A stretch of DNA of 64,000 nt, taken from NCBI GenBank assembly GCA_965220955.1, contig CBDCRK010000032.1, forward strand, positions 186,001 through 250,000. The letters are read 5' to 3'. Source of the stretch: CBDCRK01 sp965220955 (GTDB lineage: Bacteria > Desulfobacterota > Binatia > Bin18 > CBDCRK01). Numbering within the stretch: the first letter of the stretch is position 1; each line of letters starts with the position of its first letter. The notes beneath the pieces were generated by a model. It saw only the letters and a list, made by a program, of their open reading frames with translations. It made no database searches and was not told the DNA's origin. Position numbers and translations under genes: made by a program. Below, in pieces: positions 49,777 to 58,226 of this stretch.

Positions 49777-50460
49777 ATGCCATTACACACAGACAAGCAT
49801 TATGAGGAGGAACTGCAAGAGCTGCGGGCCAAGATTCTAGAGATGGGCGGGTTGGTGGAAAAGCAGATTGGTGACGCAGTGGCCTCGCTGGTCAAAAGGA
49901 ACTCGGTTCAGGCCCGCGCTGTGATCCAACGTGACCATGTGGTTAACCACCTAGACGTGGAAAACGATGAACTCTGCATCCGCCTGCTGGCCCTACACCA
50001 GCCTGCAGCCCGCGACCTGCGTCTTATTACCACCAGCCTTAAGATTACCACCGATCTAGAGCGAATCGGGGACATGGCGGAAAACATCTGTGAGCGCTCT
50101 CTAGAGTTAAACAATGAACCACCTCTTAAGCCCTACATTGACATTCCCCACATGGCCGAGTGGGCCCAGGGAATGCTGAGGGATGCTCTGGATGCCTTTG
50201 TCAGAGAGGACACCGATCTGGCCCTGAATGTTTGTCAGAGGGATGATTTTATTGATGACCTTACCAGCCAGATCTTCCGTGAGCTGCTCTCCTATATGGC
50301 TGAAGATCCCAAGATGGTTACCCGGGCTACCAGCATTCTCTTTGTTGCCAAGTACCTGGAAAGGATTGCTGACCATGCCACCAATATTGCTGAGATGGTT
50401 ATCTATATGGTCAAGGGAAAAAGCATCCGTCATATGTCTCCCTTTCCCTCATCGGTATAA
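49777..50460 (+). CDS. phoU: Phosphate signalling protein PhoU
   Basis: PhoU links Pst transport activity to PhoR and represses the Pho response when phosphate is ample. The 227 residues form two three-helix bundle repeats. Typical segments are HYEEELQELRAKILEMGGLVEKQIGDAV and DLRLITTSLKITTDLERIGDMAENICE, with the second repeat ATSILFVAKYLERIADHATNIAEMVIYMVKG holding the metal-binding E-R-I-x-D-x-x-x-N motif. It lies 11 bp after pstB. Confidence 0.96.
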   Translation: MPLHTDKHYEEELQELRAKILEMGGLVEKQIGDAVASLVKRNSVQARAVIQRDHVVNHLDVENDELCIRLLALHQPAARDLRLITTSLKITTDLERIGDMAENICERSLELNNEPPLKPYIDIPHMAEWAQGMLRDALDAFVREDTDLALNVCQRDDFIDDLTSQIFRELLSYMAEDPKMVTRATSILFVAKYLERIADHATNIAEMVIYMVKGKSIRHMSPFPSSV

Positions 50461-50477
50461 TCGACGTAAGAGGACAA

Positions 50478-51236
50478 ATGGAAGCACAAGTGCAAGACAA
50501 GCCCCTGGTTTCTGAACCCAAGCGCAAGATTCTGGTTGTTGAAGACGAAAAGGATATCTGTGAGTTGGTTCGTTATAACCTGCAGGAAGAAGGATTTCTT
50601 GTAGTGGAAGCTAATGATGGAGAAACTGGCCTGAGCCTTGCCCAAAAAGAGCGGCCGGCTCTGGTGATCCTTGACCTCATGCTGCCCAGTCTCTCTGGGT
50701 TTGAGGTTTGTCGCCTACTGCGGGCCCGCGAGGAAACCGCCTCCTTACCCATCCTTATCCTCACGGCCAAGGCGTCGGAGACAGACAGAGTTTTGGGTCT
50801 GGAGATAGGGGCAGACGATTATGTTACCAAACCTTTTAGCCCCAGGGAGCTAGTGGCAAGGGTCAAAGCAGTGCTGCGTCGAATCAACAGTTCGGGTTCA
50901 GCTCGACCCCATAAGGTCTACGAAAAGGGTTGGCTACGCGTTGACTACGACACTTATGAGGTGACTCTGAACGGCCAATCGGTGGAGCTTAGCCTGAGGG
51001 AGTTTGAGCTCCTTAAGTTTTTTGTCCAGCACCCCCATCGGGCTTTTAGCCGTACTCAGCTTCTGGATCTGGTTTGGGGACAAGACGTCTATGTTGAGCC
51101 ACGCACCGTGGATGTCCATATCCGGCGACTGCGGCAACGGATCGAAAGAGATGATACCAATCCTCAGTTGGTTCTCACTATCCGCGGGGTAGGGTATAAG
51201 TTTAACCCTGACAGTTTAGAAGCAATCAGCGATTAG
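50478..51236 (+). CDS. phoB: Phosphate regulon response regulator PhoB
   Basis: An OmpR/PhoB-type regulator of 252 residues. The receiver domain has ILVVEDEKDICELVRYNLQ, phosphoacceptor Asp in LVILDLMLPSLSGFEVCRLL (about 67), and the KPFSPRELVARVKAVLRR end. The C-terminal winged helix has LSLREFELLKFFVQHPHRAFSRTQLLDLVWGQDVYVEPRTVDVHIRRLRQRI and GVGYKF. It binds Pho boxes such as those at 42264, 42349 and 43781. It lies 17 bp after phoU and upstream of phoR. Confidence 0.96.
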   Translation: MEAQVQDKPLVSEPKRKILVVEDEKDICELVRYNLQEEGFLVVEANDGETGLSLAQKERPALVILDLMLPSLSGFEVCRLLRAREETASLPILILTAKASETDRVLGLEIGADDYVTKPFSPRELVARVKAVLRRINSSGSARPHKVYEKGWLRVDYDTYEVTLNGQSVELSLREFELLKFFVQHPHRAFSRTQLLDLVWGQDVYVEPRTVDVHIRRLRQRIERDDTNPQLVLTIRGVGYKFNPDSLEAISD

Positions 51237-51261
51237 CCATCAGCCGTTGACAGCTTTCTTC

Positions 51262-52905
51262 ATGAATAGAATCCTTTTTTTAATTGTCCTTTTTCCTGCG
51301 CTGGCCGTTCTTGCGCTGGCCGGTATGCTAGTCTTCTATGCTTTGCCCTCCCGCCCCCCTTTATTATTGTGGCATGGATCCGTTGCGCTTGCTCTAGCCT
51401 CACTGGCCAGCGCTTTATTCTTCGGCTTACGACTGAGGCGTCGTCTGCAGGCTCTAGGCGGGTTCTTAGCTGTGGCTGCGCAAAATGATCCTTCTCCTTC
51501 CCTTTTGGCGGGGGATAAGGACAAAGTAGGTACTCTAGAAAGAGAACTCCAGCGTTTCGTGTCCAGGCAGTATGAGCGGATGCGCGTTTTGCAGGGTGAG
51601 CGCAAGAAGCTGGAGGCCGTGCTGCAGGGCATGGCCGAGGGCGTAGTGGTAATCGACACGCTGGGCCATGTGTTGTTGTGTAACCATACCTTCCAAGAAC
51701 TGTTTGATCTCGACCCGGCCGGGAATTGGCAAGGCAAGCCGTTCCAGACCTTTTCCCGCCACCCCTTATTACACGGACTCCTACGTGAGTTAGCGCACAA
51801 ACAACCAAGCGATCCACCGGTGACGCGTGAACTTGAGCTTGAAGGCGAGAAACGGCGTCACCTAGCAGTAAGCGCAGTGCAAGTCTCCGAAGATGGAACA
51901 ACCGTAAGCGAGTATGTGATGGTCTTTTATGATCTCACCCAGATAAAAAGGTTGGAGGCCATTCGGGCCGATTTTGTGGCCAATGTCTCGCATGAGCTGC
52001 GTACTCCCCTGACTGCTATTAAGGGATATGCCGAGACTTTATTGGGCAGCGCTGGGCATGACCCAAAGACTGCTCGCAAGTTTATCTCCATTATTGACCG
52101 CCACGCCGAACGTTTGAGCCGCCTTATCGAGGATCTCCTTACTCTTTCTGACCTAGAGCTGGGAAAGATCCCCCTTAGGAGAGAAGAAGTATTCTTGCAG
52201 GAGGTAGTGGAGGAGATCCTTGAGACGCTGCAGGATAAGGCAGATAAGGGGGGTGTGAGACTGCAAAAAGATTTGCCCGAGGTCCTTCCTTCTTTGGTTG
52301 GAGATGGGGACCGGATTCATCAGGTGCTGGTTAATCTGGTAGATAACGCGGTTAAGTACACTCCAGCGGGGGGCCACGTGATAATAAGAGCTAGGCCTGT
52401 CCTGAGCCCAGCATGTCCTAAGCTAAGCCAAGAGGCCGCCGGAGCCGCACAAAGTCTAGGGCAGTTTTCATCTGACTCTGCTACGCCCCTCCCCCTGGCT
52501 CTCTCCCCCTCTGGGGGAGAGAGAAAAAGACGCGTAGCAGCTATAGGTGAGGAGGCACACTACCCCGAGAACGAGTACATACAATCACAAAGTGCTCTAG
52601 AGTCTGGAGTTGTGGACCAAGAGGGTTCTTGGCTTCCAGAGAAGGGCTCTGAGCTTAAAGGCAAGGGGCTGGAGGTAGCGGTCAGCGATACGGGTTATGG
52701 CATTCCTGAGAAAGAGCTTCCGCGCCTTACCCAAAGATTTTACCGGGTGGACAAAGCCCGCTCTCGTGAGTTGGGAGGAACCGGGTTGGGGCTAGCGATT
52801 GTCAAGCACATTGTCCAGGCTCATGGGGGCTTGCTCCGCATCGAAAGTCAAGTGAATCAGGGTACCACAGTGCGGGTTTTTCTGCCGTGTTCGCATTGGC
52901 CCTAA
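51262..52905 (+). CDS. phoR: Phosphate regulon sensor kinase PhoR with an insertion in the ATP-binding domain
   Basis: A 547-residue membrane histidine kinase. Two N-terminal helices are followed by a HAMP/PAS-like region (about 110-220). The H-box is DFVANVSHELRTPLTAIKGYAETLL (phosphorylated His about 241) and the N-box is NLVDNAVKYTPAGGHV (about 360). Then comes an insertion of about 88 residues (376-464), followed by the G1 box VAVSDTGYGIP and G2 box GGTGLGLAIVKHIV. The insertion is in frame and repeat-derived. It sits between the N-box strand and the G1 box, a position that normally has only a few residues. ATG 51262 is chosen; a TTG at 51247 is in frame. Confidence 0.92.
   Translation: MNRILFLIVLFPALAVLALAGMLVFYALPSRPPLLLWHGSVALALASLASALFFGLRLRRRLQALGGFLAVAAQNDPSPSLLAGDKDKVGTLERELQRFVSRQYERMRVLQGERKKLEAVLQGMAEGVVVIDTLGHVLLCNHTFQELFDLDPAGNWQGKPFQTFSRHPLLHGLLRELAHKQPSDPPVTRELELEGEKRRHLAVSAVQVSEDGTTVSEYVMVFYDLTQIKRLEAIRADFVANVSHELRTPLTAIKGYAETLLGSAGHDPKTARKFISIIDRHAERLSRLIEDLLTLSDLELGKIPLRREEVFLQEVVEEILETLQDKADKGGVRLQKDLPEVLPSLVGDGDRIHQVLVNLVDNAVKYTPAGGHVIIRARPVLSPACPKLSQEAAGAAQSLGQFSSDSATPLPLALSPSGGERKRRVAAIGEEAHYPENEYIQSQSALESGVVDQEGSWLPEKGSELKGKGLEVAVSDTGYGIPEKELPRLTQRFYRVDKARSRELGGTGLGLAIVKHIVQAHGGLLRIESQVNQGTTVRVFLPCSHWP
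52391..52655 (+). repeat. Repeat-derived in-frame insertion within phoR
   Basis: About 265 bp that break the PhoR kinase domain without a stop. It contains GTCCTGAGCCCAGC (52399-52412), whose complement resembles a motif in the mutS insertion. It also contains a double stem: outer arms CTGCTACGC (52478-52486) and GCGTAGCAG (52532-52540), inner perfect 11-bp arms CTCTCTCCCCC and GGGGGAGAGAG (52499-52523). The inner palindrome matches the dispersed repeats at 4126 and 57231. The borders are estimated from domain alignment. Confidence 0.7.
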
Positions 52906-52935
52906 AGAAAGAAGTTGTTCTTCCCCTGCTGGTTT

Positions 52936-54309
52936 TCAATGGCACTTGGCAGGACGGGTGTCCTGCCGGAGGAAGTGCTCGTTTACCCAAGCAAGCGCTT
53001 CTTCCCGGCTGGCAAGCTGGCCTTCGAGCTGCACTTCTTCCAGGGCAGTGAGGATCTCACGGAACTGAGGGCCAGGAGTAAGACCCAGCTCGATGAGGTC
53101 ACGACCACCAAGTAGTCGAGAAGGCTTAATTTCCTCCTGGGCCATATCCTTGAGCTTACGCTGGCAGAACTCATAGGGTCTGAGATCCCCACTGGAAGAG
53201 AGAGCGTCCAAGCGGGCTAACTCTAACAACTCTTCAATACCATCTTCTCTTAGGAAACGTTTAAGCGTGGATAGCCGCATATGCGGGGCATCGAGGGGTC
53301 TTAAGTGGTTCTTTACCAAATAGGTGACCCGCTCCCAGGTCACCCGGCTACGCTTTAAGCGCTGGCAGATGGTTACCGCCATCTCTGCCCCTTTCTCGCA
53401 GTGACCATAGAAGGTGATGCGCTTGCCACTGTGGCCCTGGCAGAAGGGTTTAGCAATATCATGCAGTAGTGCGCCCAGGGCGAGAGTTTCGGTCGGGTGA
53501 TCAAGTTTTTCCAACAGCAGAAGCGTGTGGGTGAAGACGTCTCCCTCAGGGTGATAGTCTGGCGATTGCTCTACTCCTTTAAGCGCCTCAACTTCCGCAA
53601 GAATCACGGGCAGAAGACCCGATGCGGAAAGTAGAGTAAAGGCCCTTTTCGCCCCACCTTCAGTGAGAATTTTCACTATCTCATCACCAATTCGCTCCCG
53701 GGCCATTTCGTTGATGGTTACCGCAGCTTGCTGGATGGCGGCAAATGTGTCTGAGTGAATGGCAAAGTCCAGCCGCGCAGCCAAGCGCACTGTCCGCATC
53801 ATGCGCAGCCGATCTTCGGTAAAACGCTGCCGAGGGTCTCCAATGGCACGGATAATGCCGTCTTTCAGGTCCTGCTGCCCGCCTACATAGTCAAGCACTT
53901 GCTCCTTGAGTGGATCATAGAACATCCCGTTAATGGTGAAGTCCCGGCGTTTGGCGTCTTCTCTAGCGTTACTAAAGTGGACGTTCTCTGGATGGCGGCC
54001 ATCCCGATAAATACCATCGGTACGAAACATTGCTACCTCCACCGGGGTATCCTGCAGTAGAACCAGCACCACACCAAACTGCACCCCTACGGGAACTGTG
54101 TGAGGAAAGAGAGCTTGCACCTGCTCAGCCCTAGCGCTGGTAGCCACGTCGAAATCCTTAGGCTCGGTACCCAGAAGTTTATCGCGTACGCACCCACCGG
54201 CAAGATAAGCTTCGAAGCCATGCGCCCGTAGCCGCTTGATAATGGTTATGGCTTGTTGCTCTTTGTCTGCCACGCCTTTATAGTGGCATGGGAAGAGGAG
54301 AAGGGTCAA
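52936..54309 (-). CDS. CCA-adding enzyme/poly(A) polymerase family nucleotidyltransferase with HD domain
   Basis: A class II tRNA nucleotidyltransferase-type protein of 457 residues. The polymerase head has AYLAGGCVRDKLLGTEPKDFDVATSA (G-G-x-V-R-D and catalytic D-x-D). It is followed by RRDFTINGMFYDP, the nucleotide-selection ERIGDEIVKIL and a C-terminal HD hydrolase domain (TLALGALLHDIAKP, His-Asp). It either matures tRNA CCA ends or adds poly(A). The motif pattern and HD domain fit CCA-adding enzymes such as E. coli Cca, though Cca/PcnB cannot be told apart with certainty. It probably starts at TTG 54309 or GTG 54273; no clear ribosome site decides. Confidence 0.88.
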   Translation of the reverse strand: MTLLLFPCHYKGVADKEQQAITIIKRLRAHGFEAYLAGGCVRDKLLGTEPKDFDVATSARAEQVQALFPHTVPVGVQFGVVLVLLQDTPVEVAMFRTDGIYRDGRHPENVHFSNAREDAKRRDFTINGMFYDPLKEQVLDYVGGQQDLKDGIIRAIGDPRQRFTEDRLRMMRTVRLAARLDFAIHSDTFAAIQQAAVTINEMARERIGDEIVKILTEGGAKRAFTLLSASGLLPVILAEVEALKGVEQSPDYHPEGDVFTHTLLLLEKLDHPTETLALGALLHDIAKPFCQGHSGKRITFYGHCEKGAEMAVTICQRLKRSRVTWERVTYLVKNHLRPLDAPHMRLSTLKRFLREDGIEELLELARLDALSSSGDLRPYEFCQRKLKDMAQEEIKPSRLLGGRDLIELGLTPGPQFREILTALEEVQLEGQLASREEALAWVNEHFLRQDTRPAKCH

Positions 54310-54365
54310 TGAGCCTCATGGACTACTTATTGACAAAACAGCAAGCTCAGGGTTAGCTTAAACCT

Positions 54366-55604
54366 ATGATTTCTGCACGCGAAGCCTTAGATATTACTCT
54401 CAAAGAAATTCAACCGCTGGCGGGGGAAAGAGTAGGCCTCCTTGAGGCCTGTGGGCGGGTGCTGGCTGAGGATGTCGGCTCAGATCGTAATGTTCCTCCT
54501 TTTGCCAACTCGGCCATGGACGGGTATGCGGTACGCTGGGAGGACATATGCGAAGCAACGTCCGAACAACCCCGTCAGCTTCAGCTCCTTGAAGTCATAC
54601 CTGCTGGCTCTGTCCCAACTCAGCCTGTGCGTGAAGGCACAGCCAGCAAAATTATGACGGGGTCGCCTGTCCCTGCGGGCGCGGATACGGTGGTGCGCGT
54701 GGAAGACACAGAGGAACGGGGTAGTGAAGTCCGGATTAAACAGGCAGGGTATCAGGGCGCGCACATCAGAGAAAGTGGTGAGGACATCCGTCGGGGCCAG
54801 GTAATCCTTGAGCAGGGGTATCGTCTTAAACCCGCAGATATTGGTCTGCTTGCTTCAGTGGGACGTAGCTTTGTCCTGGTTCACCAGCGGCCACGGGTAG
54901 CAATTGTGAGCACGGGGGATGAGTTGGTTGAGGTTGATGAGGCGTTGCAAGAAGGGCAGATTGTTAACAGCAACGCTTATACTCTTTCTGCCGTGGTTGT
55001 GGAAAGTGGAGCACAGGCAATTCCCTTACGCATTGCCCGCGATCGTCCCGAAGAGATCCGTGAGACCTTTACTCAGGCGCTTCGCCACGATCTTACCCTT
55101 TCAACCGGTGGAGTGTCGGTGGGCGATTTCGACTTTGTCAAAGGGGTTATGGATGAATTGGGAGTGAGACGGCTCTTCTGGCAGGTGGCGCAGAAGCCGG
55201 GGAAGCCGCTGACTTTCGGTGTATCTGGTAAACAATACTATTTTGGTCTCCCGGGAAACCCGGTCTCTTCCCTGGTGTGTTTCTACCTTTATGTCAGGCC
55301 GGCCTTACGCAAGATGATGGGTTGGCGGAGGATTTTCCCTCCAGTCATTACCGCTGCCCTAGCAGAAGACGTCCCCAAGGCTGCTGGCCTCACCGAATTC
55401 GTCCGCTGCCGCATCCGCCAGGAGGAAGGTCAGTATGTGGTTTCTTCTACTGGCAGCCAAAGCTCTGGTGTGCTCAGCTCGCTCTCACAAGGGGGAGGAC
55501 TGATTGTTGGACCATCTGAGCCCAAAGTTCTATCCCGTGGAGCAGAAGTAAAGGTAATCGTGCTTAATGAGGAGGAGCTGGCGGCTGAGGAAGTGCCGTT
55601 TTAG
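54366..55604 (+). CDS. moeA: Molybdopterin molybdotransferase MoeA
   Basis: Inserts molybdate into adenylated molybdopterin in molybdenum-cofactor synthesis. The 412 residues have the MoeA layout: SAREALDITLKEIQPL, VPPFANSAMDGYAVR, IMTGSPVPAGADTVVRVEDTE and RVAIVSTGDELVEV. These continue with NSNAYTLSAVV, STGGVSVGDFDFVKGVM, FWQVAQKPGKPLTFG and FGLPGNPVSSLVCFYLYVRPALRKMMG. Length is normal. It is divergent from the CCA-enzyme gene, with starts about 57 bp apart. No other moa/mob genes are in the window. Confidence 0.96.
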   Translation: MISAREALDITLKEIQPLAGERVGLLEACGRVLAEDVGSDRNVPPFANSAMDGYAVRWEDICEATSEQPRQLQLLEVIPAGSVPTQPVREGTASKIMTGSPVPAGADTVVRVEDTEERGSEVRIKQAGYQGAHIRESGEDIRRGQVILEQGYRLKPADIGLLASVGRSFVLVHQRPRVAIVSTGDELVEVDEALQEGQIVNSNAYTLSAVVVESGAQAIPLRIARDRPEEIRETFTQALRHDLTLSTGGVSVGDFDFVKGVMDELGVRRLFWQVAQKPGKPLTFGVSGKQYYFGLPGNPVSSLVCFYLYVRPALRKMMGWRRIFPPVITAALAEDVPKAAGLTEFVRCRIRQEEGQYVVSSTGSQSSGVLSSLSQGGGLIVGPSEPKVLSRGAEVKVIVLNEEELAAEEVPF

Positions 55605-55768
55605 ATGGTCATGCAGAGTGGAGCGCGCAAGATCTACAATAAGTCTAGATGTTGGCATCGGCACGGAAAACACAAGGGTCGAGGAATAGTCGTCCTTGTC
55701 TTGAATAAAAGTCTAAAGAAACCTCAGCGGTCATTGGAGCCGGTGAATCTCAAACACACGGGACAGTA

Positions 55769-55798
55769 CTAGGGGCAACCCTCTGTGGTTGCTCCTAG
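55769..55798. terminator. Stem-loop in the moeA/endonuclease-like gap
   Basis: Twelve-base arms CTAGGGGCAACC and GGTTGCTCCTAG (one G-T wobble) enclose a 6-base loop. No U-run follows. It may end moeA transcription or shape the leader of the next gene, and it argues against the GTG at 55785 as a start. Confidence 0.5.
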
Positions 55799-55844
55799 CA
55801 AGGCAGAGACAAACGCCTTCCCTCTGCAGGCTTTCCCCAGGCAG

Positions 55845-56768
55845 ATGCAGAGGCTTCTTGTGGCTCTTGGATGCGAGCTCTTACTAACTTGTGCTTCTCT
55901 CACGAAGACAAAAAGCCACACAGTTGAATCAACCTCACGTCCTCTTAAATGTGTAAGTTTTAACCTGCTCCACGGTGGCCTCTCCTCCGGCTTGACCGGA
56001 AATGATCAGAATCTGGACGAACGTCTCAATATTGCTGTGCAGGAACTGCGCTCTCTAGAGATTGACGTTATTGGCCTTCAGGAGGCTTCGGTTAGCCGGC
56101 AGCGAGGCAGTGTGGCCCAGCGGCTAGCTACCGAGCTAGATTTTACCTATGTCTGTGCTCCAGCAACTTTCCGCATCTTTGGCAGCAAGACAGCCGGGAC
56201 CCTTATCTCTTCCCTTATGAACTTTGCAGAAGGGCCAGCCATTGTCAGCCGCTTTCCTATCACTGTCTGGCAAGCCTGGGATCTTCCCTGCGCTGGATGG
56301 TTTGACCCACGCGTGCTCCTGTGTGCTGAGATACGTACTCCCTGGGAGCCCATTCGGGTCTGCTCCACCCATACCTCGGGCAATCTCTGCCAAGCAAAAG
56401 GTGTTGCCACCTTGATTCAAGAGAGGCGTGGATCTTTGCCTTTAATTCTCATGGGAGATTTTAACGCTGTAGAGGACTCTCCTAGTATCACATTTCTTAC
56501 CCAGGAGGCAGGTTTCGTCGATACCTTTCATCAAGCCCACCCTTCGGTGTTCGGGCCTACCGTCTGGCAATGGGTTTACGCTCCAGAGGCTATAGCATGT
56601 CACCGGGTTGACTATGTTTTTCTGGTTCCGGGAAAAGATTTCCCCGGCAAGGTTCTCTCCAGTCGCGTTGTTCTAAACTCTCCCCATCCTCTTGGGGATG
56701 GGAAAGTTCTCTGGCCTTCTGACCACTACGGGGTGCTCACGGAGGTAGAGGTCTTTCCGTCGCGGTAA
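55845..56768 (+). CDS. Endonuclease/exonuclease/phosphatase (EEP) family protein
   Basis: A 307-residue hydrolase of the EEP fold. An N-terminal hydrophobic stretch (MQRLLVALGCELLLTCASLTKT) suggests export. The active-site motifs are VSFNLLHGGL (Asn), VIGLQEASVSRQRG (Gln-Glu metal site), RVCSTHTSGN, LILMGDFNAVEDSP (Asp-x-Asn) and LWPSDHYGVLTEV (Ser-Asp-His). This pattern fits phosphodiesterases acting on nucleic acid, sphingomyelin or inositol phosphates. ATG 55845 is preferred over GTG 55785, which lies in a hairpin. Substrate unknown. Confidence 0.83.
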   Translation: MQRLLVALGCELLLTCASLTKTKSHTVESTSRPLKCVSFNLLHGGLSSGLTGNDQNLDERLNIAVQELRSLEIDVIGLQEASVSRQRGSVAQRLATELDFTYVCAPATFRIFGSKTAGTLISSLMNFAEGPAIVSRFPITVWQAWDLPCAGWFDPRVLLCAEIRTPWEPIRVCSTHTSGNLCQAKGVATLIQERRGSLPLILMGDFNAVEDSPSITFLTQEAGFVDTFHQAHPSVFGPTVWQWVYAPEAIACHRVDYVFLVPGKDFPGKVLSSRVVLNSPHPLGDGKVLWPSDHYGVLTEVEVFPSR

Positions 56769-56936
56769 ATCCCGTCCAGAAGTGTGGTGGTCATTCCACT
56801 CACTGGTGACTGGGGAGAGAACGACCAATACACTCGTCTCCTTATGAATCCAAGCGCTCACTCGCGCCATCTCTTCACCGGCCAATCGGAGGCGAGCTTC
56901 AGGGATCCGAACGGTGAGGGCTTTGCATGCCACCAT
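56673..56936 (-). CDS. Possible small protein overlapping the EEP gene end
   Basis: An 87-residue minus-strand frame with a good GAGGTG ribosome site 6 bp before ATG 56936. The first half (ACKALTVRIPEARLRLAGEEMARVSAW) has regular composition, and its RIPEARL segment could be compared with ribbon-helix-helix proteins. The last 32 residues lie antisense to the EEP gene and look less natural, so the frame may be 3'-damaged. Function not assigned. Confidence 0.35.
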   Translation of the reverse strand: MVACKALTVRIPEARLRLAGEEMARVSAWIHKETSVLVVLSPVTSEWNDHHTSGRDLPRRKDLYLREHPVVVRRPENFPIPKRMGRV

Positions 56937-57043
56937 GATGCACCTCTGTATGACAGTTAATCCTTTTTGTCATATATGCCACCGAGATGGTTGCCTTACA
57001 ACTCTGCAGATCCGGGGCGAGTTGCAAGGGTATTCTGTAGGGG

Positions 57044-57184
57044 TTGGGCAAGCTATATAGACCCAGCGAACCCAACAAACTTAATGAACTCCATGTACTA
57101 AAGGGATCTCGATATTTTTATGGGTTTGACGGTGAGATTCCTACGGAGGTAGAGAAGGTTCTTCTCAGAGCAGTGCTGTCATAA
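57044..57184 (+). CDS. Possible 46-residue small protein
   Basis: A short + frame from TTG 57044 in the EEP-crotonase gap reads LGKLYRPSEPNKLNELHVLK then GSRYFYGFDGEIPTEVEKVL. Its composition is protein-like, but the start is weak and no family is recognised. Confidence 0.2.
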   Translation: MGKLYRPSEPNKLNELHVLKGSRYFYGFDGEIPTEVEKVLLRAVLS

Positions 57185-57230
57185 GTTGTAGGCTGGCGCA
57201 GATATCTCCGCGCTCAGAAGTGCCACATGG

Positions 57231-57273
57231 CACCCTCACCCTAGCCCTCTCCCGCGACTTTGTGGGAGAGGGG
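57231..57273. repeat. Dispersed C/G-rich palindromic repeat, copy C
   Basis: CACCCTCACCCTAG then arms CCCTCTCCC (57245-57253) and GGGAGAGGG (57264-57272). It is intergenic, upstream of the crotonase gene. It resembles the copies at 4126-4155 and inside phoR at 52484-52523. Confidence 0.65.
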
Positions 57274-57403
57274 ATCTTTAGGAAAATAAAAAGGGGTCTT
57301 GCCTTGGCTATCACCTTGACTTTGGCAGGAGTCTGAAGGAAAAACGGCTAAGGTATCCTTACTCTCGCATCGGAGGGATAGCTGCTGAGCCAGGAGGAAG
57401 ACT

Positions 57404-58180
57404 ATGGAGTGGGACACGTTGCGTTATGAAAAAGAAGGCAGGGTTGCGTACGTGGTACTGGACCGGCCGTCTGTCTTGAATGCGGTTAACGATCAAATGG
57501 GCTCTGATCTGGAAGAGGTCTGCCAAGTGATCGGCAGGGATGAGAGTATTCGAGTAGTTGTTTTTAAGGGGGAGGGACGGGCATTTTGCTCGGGTCTAGA
57601 TCTGCGAGCGGCCTCGGGCAAGCTAGCCAGCATAAGAGATGTGGATGACACTTTGTTATCCTGGCCGCGAGCGCTGGATCTTGTCGAGAACACCGATAAG
57701 CTCACCATTGCTTCTATTCACGGTCCCTGCATTGGCGCCGGGCTGGAGCTGGCCCTTGTCTGTGATTTCCGTATTGCCACCAACACCGCGGTCTTTGCTA
57801 TGCCTCAGGTTGTTTACGGATCAGTTCCTGACGTTGGCCCTGCTTATCGGCTTCCCCAGCTCATTGGCTTGGCCAAAGCCAAAGAGATTGTGATCTTAGG
57901 TGAGCGATTCGATGCTATCCAGGCAGGCAAGATGGGGCTTCTTTATAGCATAGTGGAGTCTAAGGAGTTAGAAGAAGAGACCCAAAAGCTTGTCCGACGT
58001 TGCCTCCAGATTGGCTCTAGGGCGGCAACCCTTACTAAGAATCTTCTCCATTGTGCCCATAAGTTAGGCTCCCAAGCCCTAGTTGCAGAGATTTCCCAAG
58101 CACGGAAGTCCGCCCTGGAAGCAGGGGAGTTTGCCGAGTCGATGCAAGTATATCGAGAACAGCATAAGCCGAGGGTCTAG
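57404..58180 (+). CDS. Enoyl-CoA hydratase/isomerase family protein
   Basis: A 258-residue crotonase-fold enzyme: VAYVVLDRPSVLNAVNDQMGSDL, VFKGEGRAFCSGLDLRAA, SIHGPCIGAGLELALVCDFRIATNTAVFAMPQVVYGSVPD, and GLAKAKEIVILGERFDAIQAGKMGLLYSIV. The oxyanion-hole sequences (CSGLDL, CIGAGLEL) are intact. The first catalytic glutamate of hydratases (FxxPE) is Gln here (MPQV), while the second (AKEIVI) is kept. This is more like an enoyl-CoA isomerase or another crotonase than a typical hydratase. A strong AGGAGG site precedes the ATG. No pathway partners adjoin. Confidence 0.88.
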   Translation: MEWDTLRYEKEGRVAYVVLDRPSVLNAVNDQMGSDLEEVCQVIGRDESIRVVVFKGEGRAFCSGLDLRAASGKLASIRDVDDTLLSWPRALDLVENTDKLTIASIHGPCIGAGLELALVCDFRIATNTAVFAMPQVVYGSVPDVGPAYRLPQLIGLAKAKEIVILGERFDAIQAGKMGLLYSIVESKELEEETQKLVRRCLQIGSRAATLTKNLLHCAHKLGSQALVAEISQARKSALEAGEFAESMQVYREQHKPRV

Positions 58181-58226
58181 ACGGGGCTCTGAGCCGTCCC
58201 TCTTCCCCTCAAGGTAAAGTTTGTCA

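Noticed and set aside
51260..51901. Minus-strand open frame of 213 residues opposite phoR
   Set aside because: It is antisense to the membrane and PAS-like region of a clear PhoR and shows no domain or ribosome site.
55785..55844. GTG start for the EEP protein
   Set aside because: The codon sits inside a 12-bp hairpin with no ribosome site; the signal-like sequence starts at ATG 55845.
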